DNA from: Takakia lepidozioides
Lineage: Eukaryota > Streptophyta > Takakiopsida > Takakiales > Takakiaceae
Length of the DNA: 64,000 nt
Assembly: GCA_030704615.1 (NCBI GenBank)
Contig: CM060733.1
Span: 17,298,001-17,362,000, forward strand
Direction: 5' to 3'
Made by a program: the position numbers and the translations under genes
Notes under the pieces: model-generated
Told to the model about the DNA's origin: nothing
Databases searched by the model: none
Seen by the model: the letters and a program-made list of their open reading frames with translations, nothing else
Part shown: in pieces, positions 63,775 through 64,000 of the stretch
How the letters are laid out: each line of letters begins with the position of its first letter
How positions within the stretch are numbered: position 1 is the stretch's first letter

Positions 63775-64000
63775 CTGCACACCCTCATGGACCCCACAGA
63801 CTGTGTTACTAAATACCTTGGGAGTAGATCTTGCATAATTTATCCTTTGGCGCATACAGCAAGTGCACCCGCTTTTTGCATTACGGGGACAGGCTAATAC
63901 TCCCAGAGCCTTCAGTCTTTAACAAATCGGAAACCGAGTGGAGGCTTGACTGTTTGTTTGAAGAGCTCATTCCATAGAATCATCATCCGTCTTCAGCAAG
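63775..64000 (-). other. Probable upstream intron of the peroxidase gene
   Basis: The acceptor GGTGTGCAG|GCTTGTGAT is at 63775. No HDCFV-type exon 1 motif occurs before the window end, so this is most likely intron. Confidence 0.6.

Noticed and set aside
63335-63838. Plus-strand 167-residue open frame
   Set aside because: It is the antisense reading of peroxidase exon 2 and its intron.

Overview
The window looks like nuclear DNA from a streptophyte, most likely a land plant outside the flowering plants or a close algal relative, with a large, transposon-rich genome. The evidence is: two LTR retrotransposons whose primer-binding site is TGGTATCAGAGC (plant initiator tRNA-Met type), exons of a plant-type autoinhibited Ca2+-ATPase, an F-box/kelch gene, a plant-type citrate synthase and a class III peroxidase. 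A coiled-coil gene whose C-terminus resembles the ciliary protein CEP290 and a piggyBac transposase remnant both argue against a flowering plant and suggest a lineage with flagellated sperm (bryophyte, lycophyte, fern, cycad or charophyte). The species cannot be named from the sequence.

Layout. 1-607: edge of a MULE-like transposase on the minus strand. 821-9446: a domain bounded by two direct repeats (346 and 415 bp), each abutted by a copy of one MITE-like element in opposite orientations, and filled with a CAGACTG-type motif; it holds a tRNA-derived SINE, a CGGTTAT-rich AT block and a degenerate minus-strand gene with Gln-Gln-Thr repeats. 10.7-12.7 kb: short repeats, an isolated PHD finger and an unassigned ORF. 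13.5-22.8 kb: a Ty3-gypsy element with LTRs of about 1.48 kb and a second, degenerate RNase H domain. 22.8-26.4 kb: a truncated second Ty3-gypsy element directly abutting it. 27.2-29.7 kb: a MULE-like transposase with a SWIM zinc finger.

30.1-31.5 kb: an intact, intronless citrate synthase. 32.58-36.66 kb: a minus-strand Ty1-copia element with 326-bp LTRs, a 5-bp target duplication, deleted RT core and an inverted copy of its own protease segment. 37.66-40.0 kb: three exons of a Ca2+-ATPase, with a LINE tail in one intron. 40.2-41.7 kb: a minus-strand F-box/kelch gene. 43.96-45.17 kb: a decayed piggyBac transposase. 45.6-49.3 kb: a second SWIM/MULE-like copy interrupted by a 1,114-bp non-autonomous CACTA element with 3-bp target duplication. 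50.3-50.66 kb: four regularly spaced palindromes. 52.6-55.5 kb: LINE remnants. 56.4-61.3 kb: the multi-exon CEP290-like gene. 62.7-63.8 kb: the last two exons of a class III peroxidase whose first exon lies beyond the window.

The cellular genes do not form a pathway. The best-preserved are citrate synthase, the F-box/kelch gene, the coiled-coil gene and the peroxidase; almost everything else is mobile DNA at various stages of decay. The most unusual signals are the direct-repeat-bounded CAGACTG domain, the palindrome array at 50.3 kb and the tandem RNase H/pseudo-RNase H in the gypsy element. Exon limits were placed by eye from GT/AG signals and reading frame and have not been tested by alignment.
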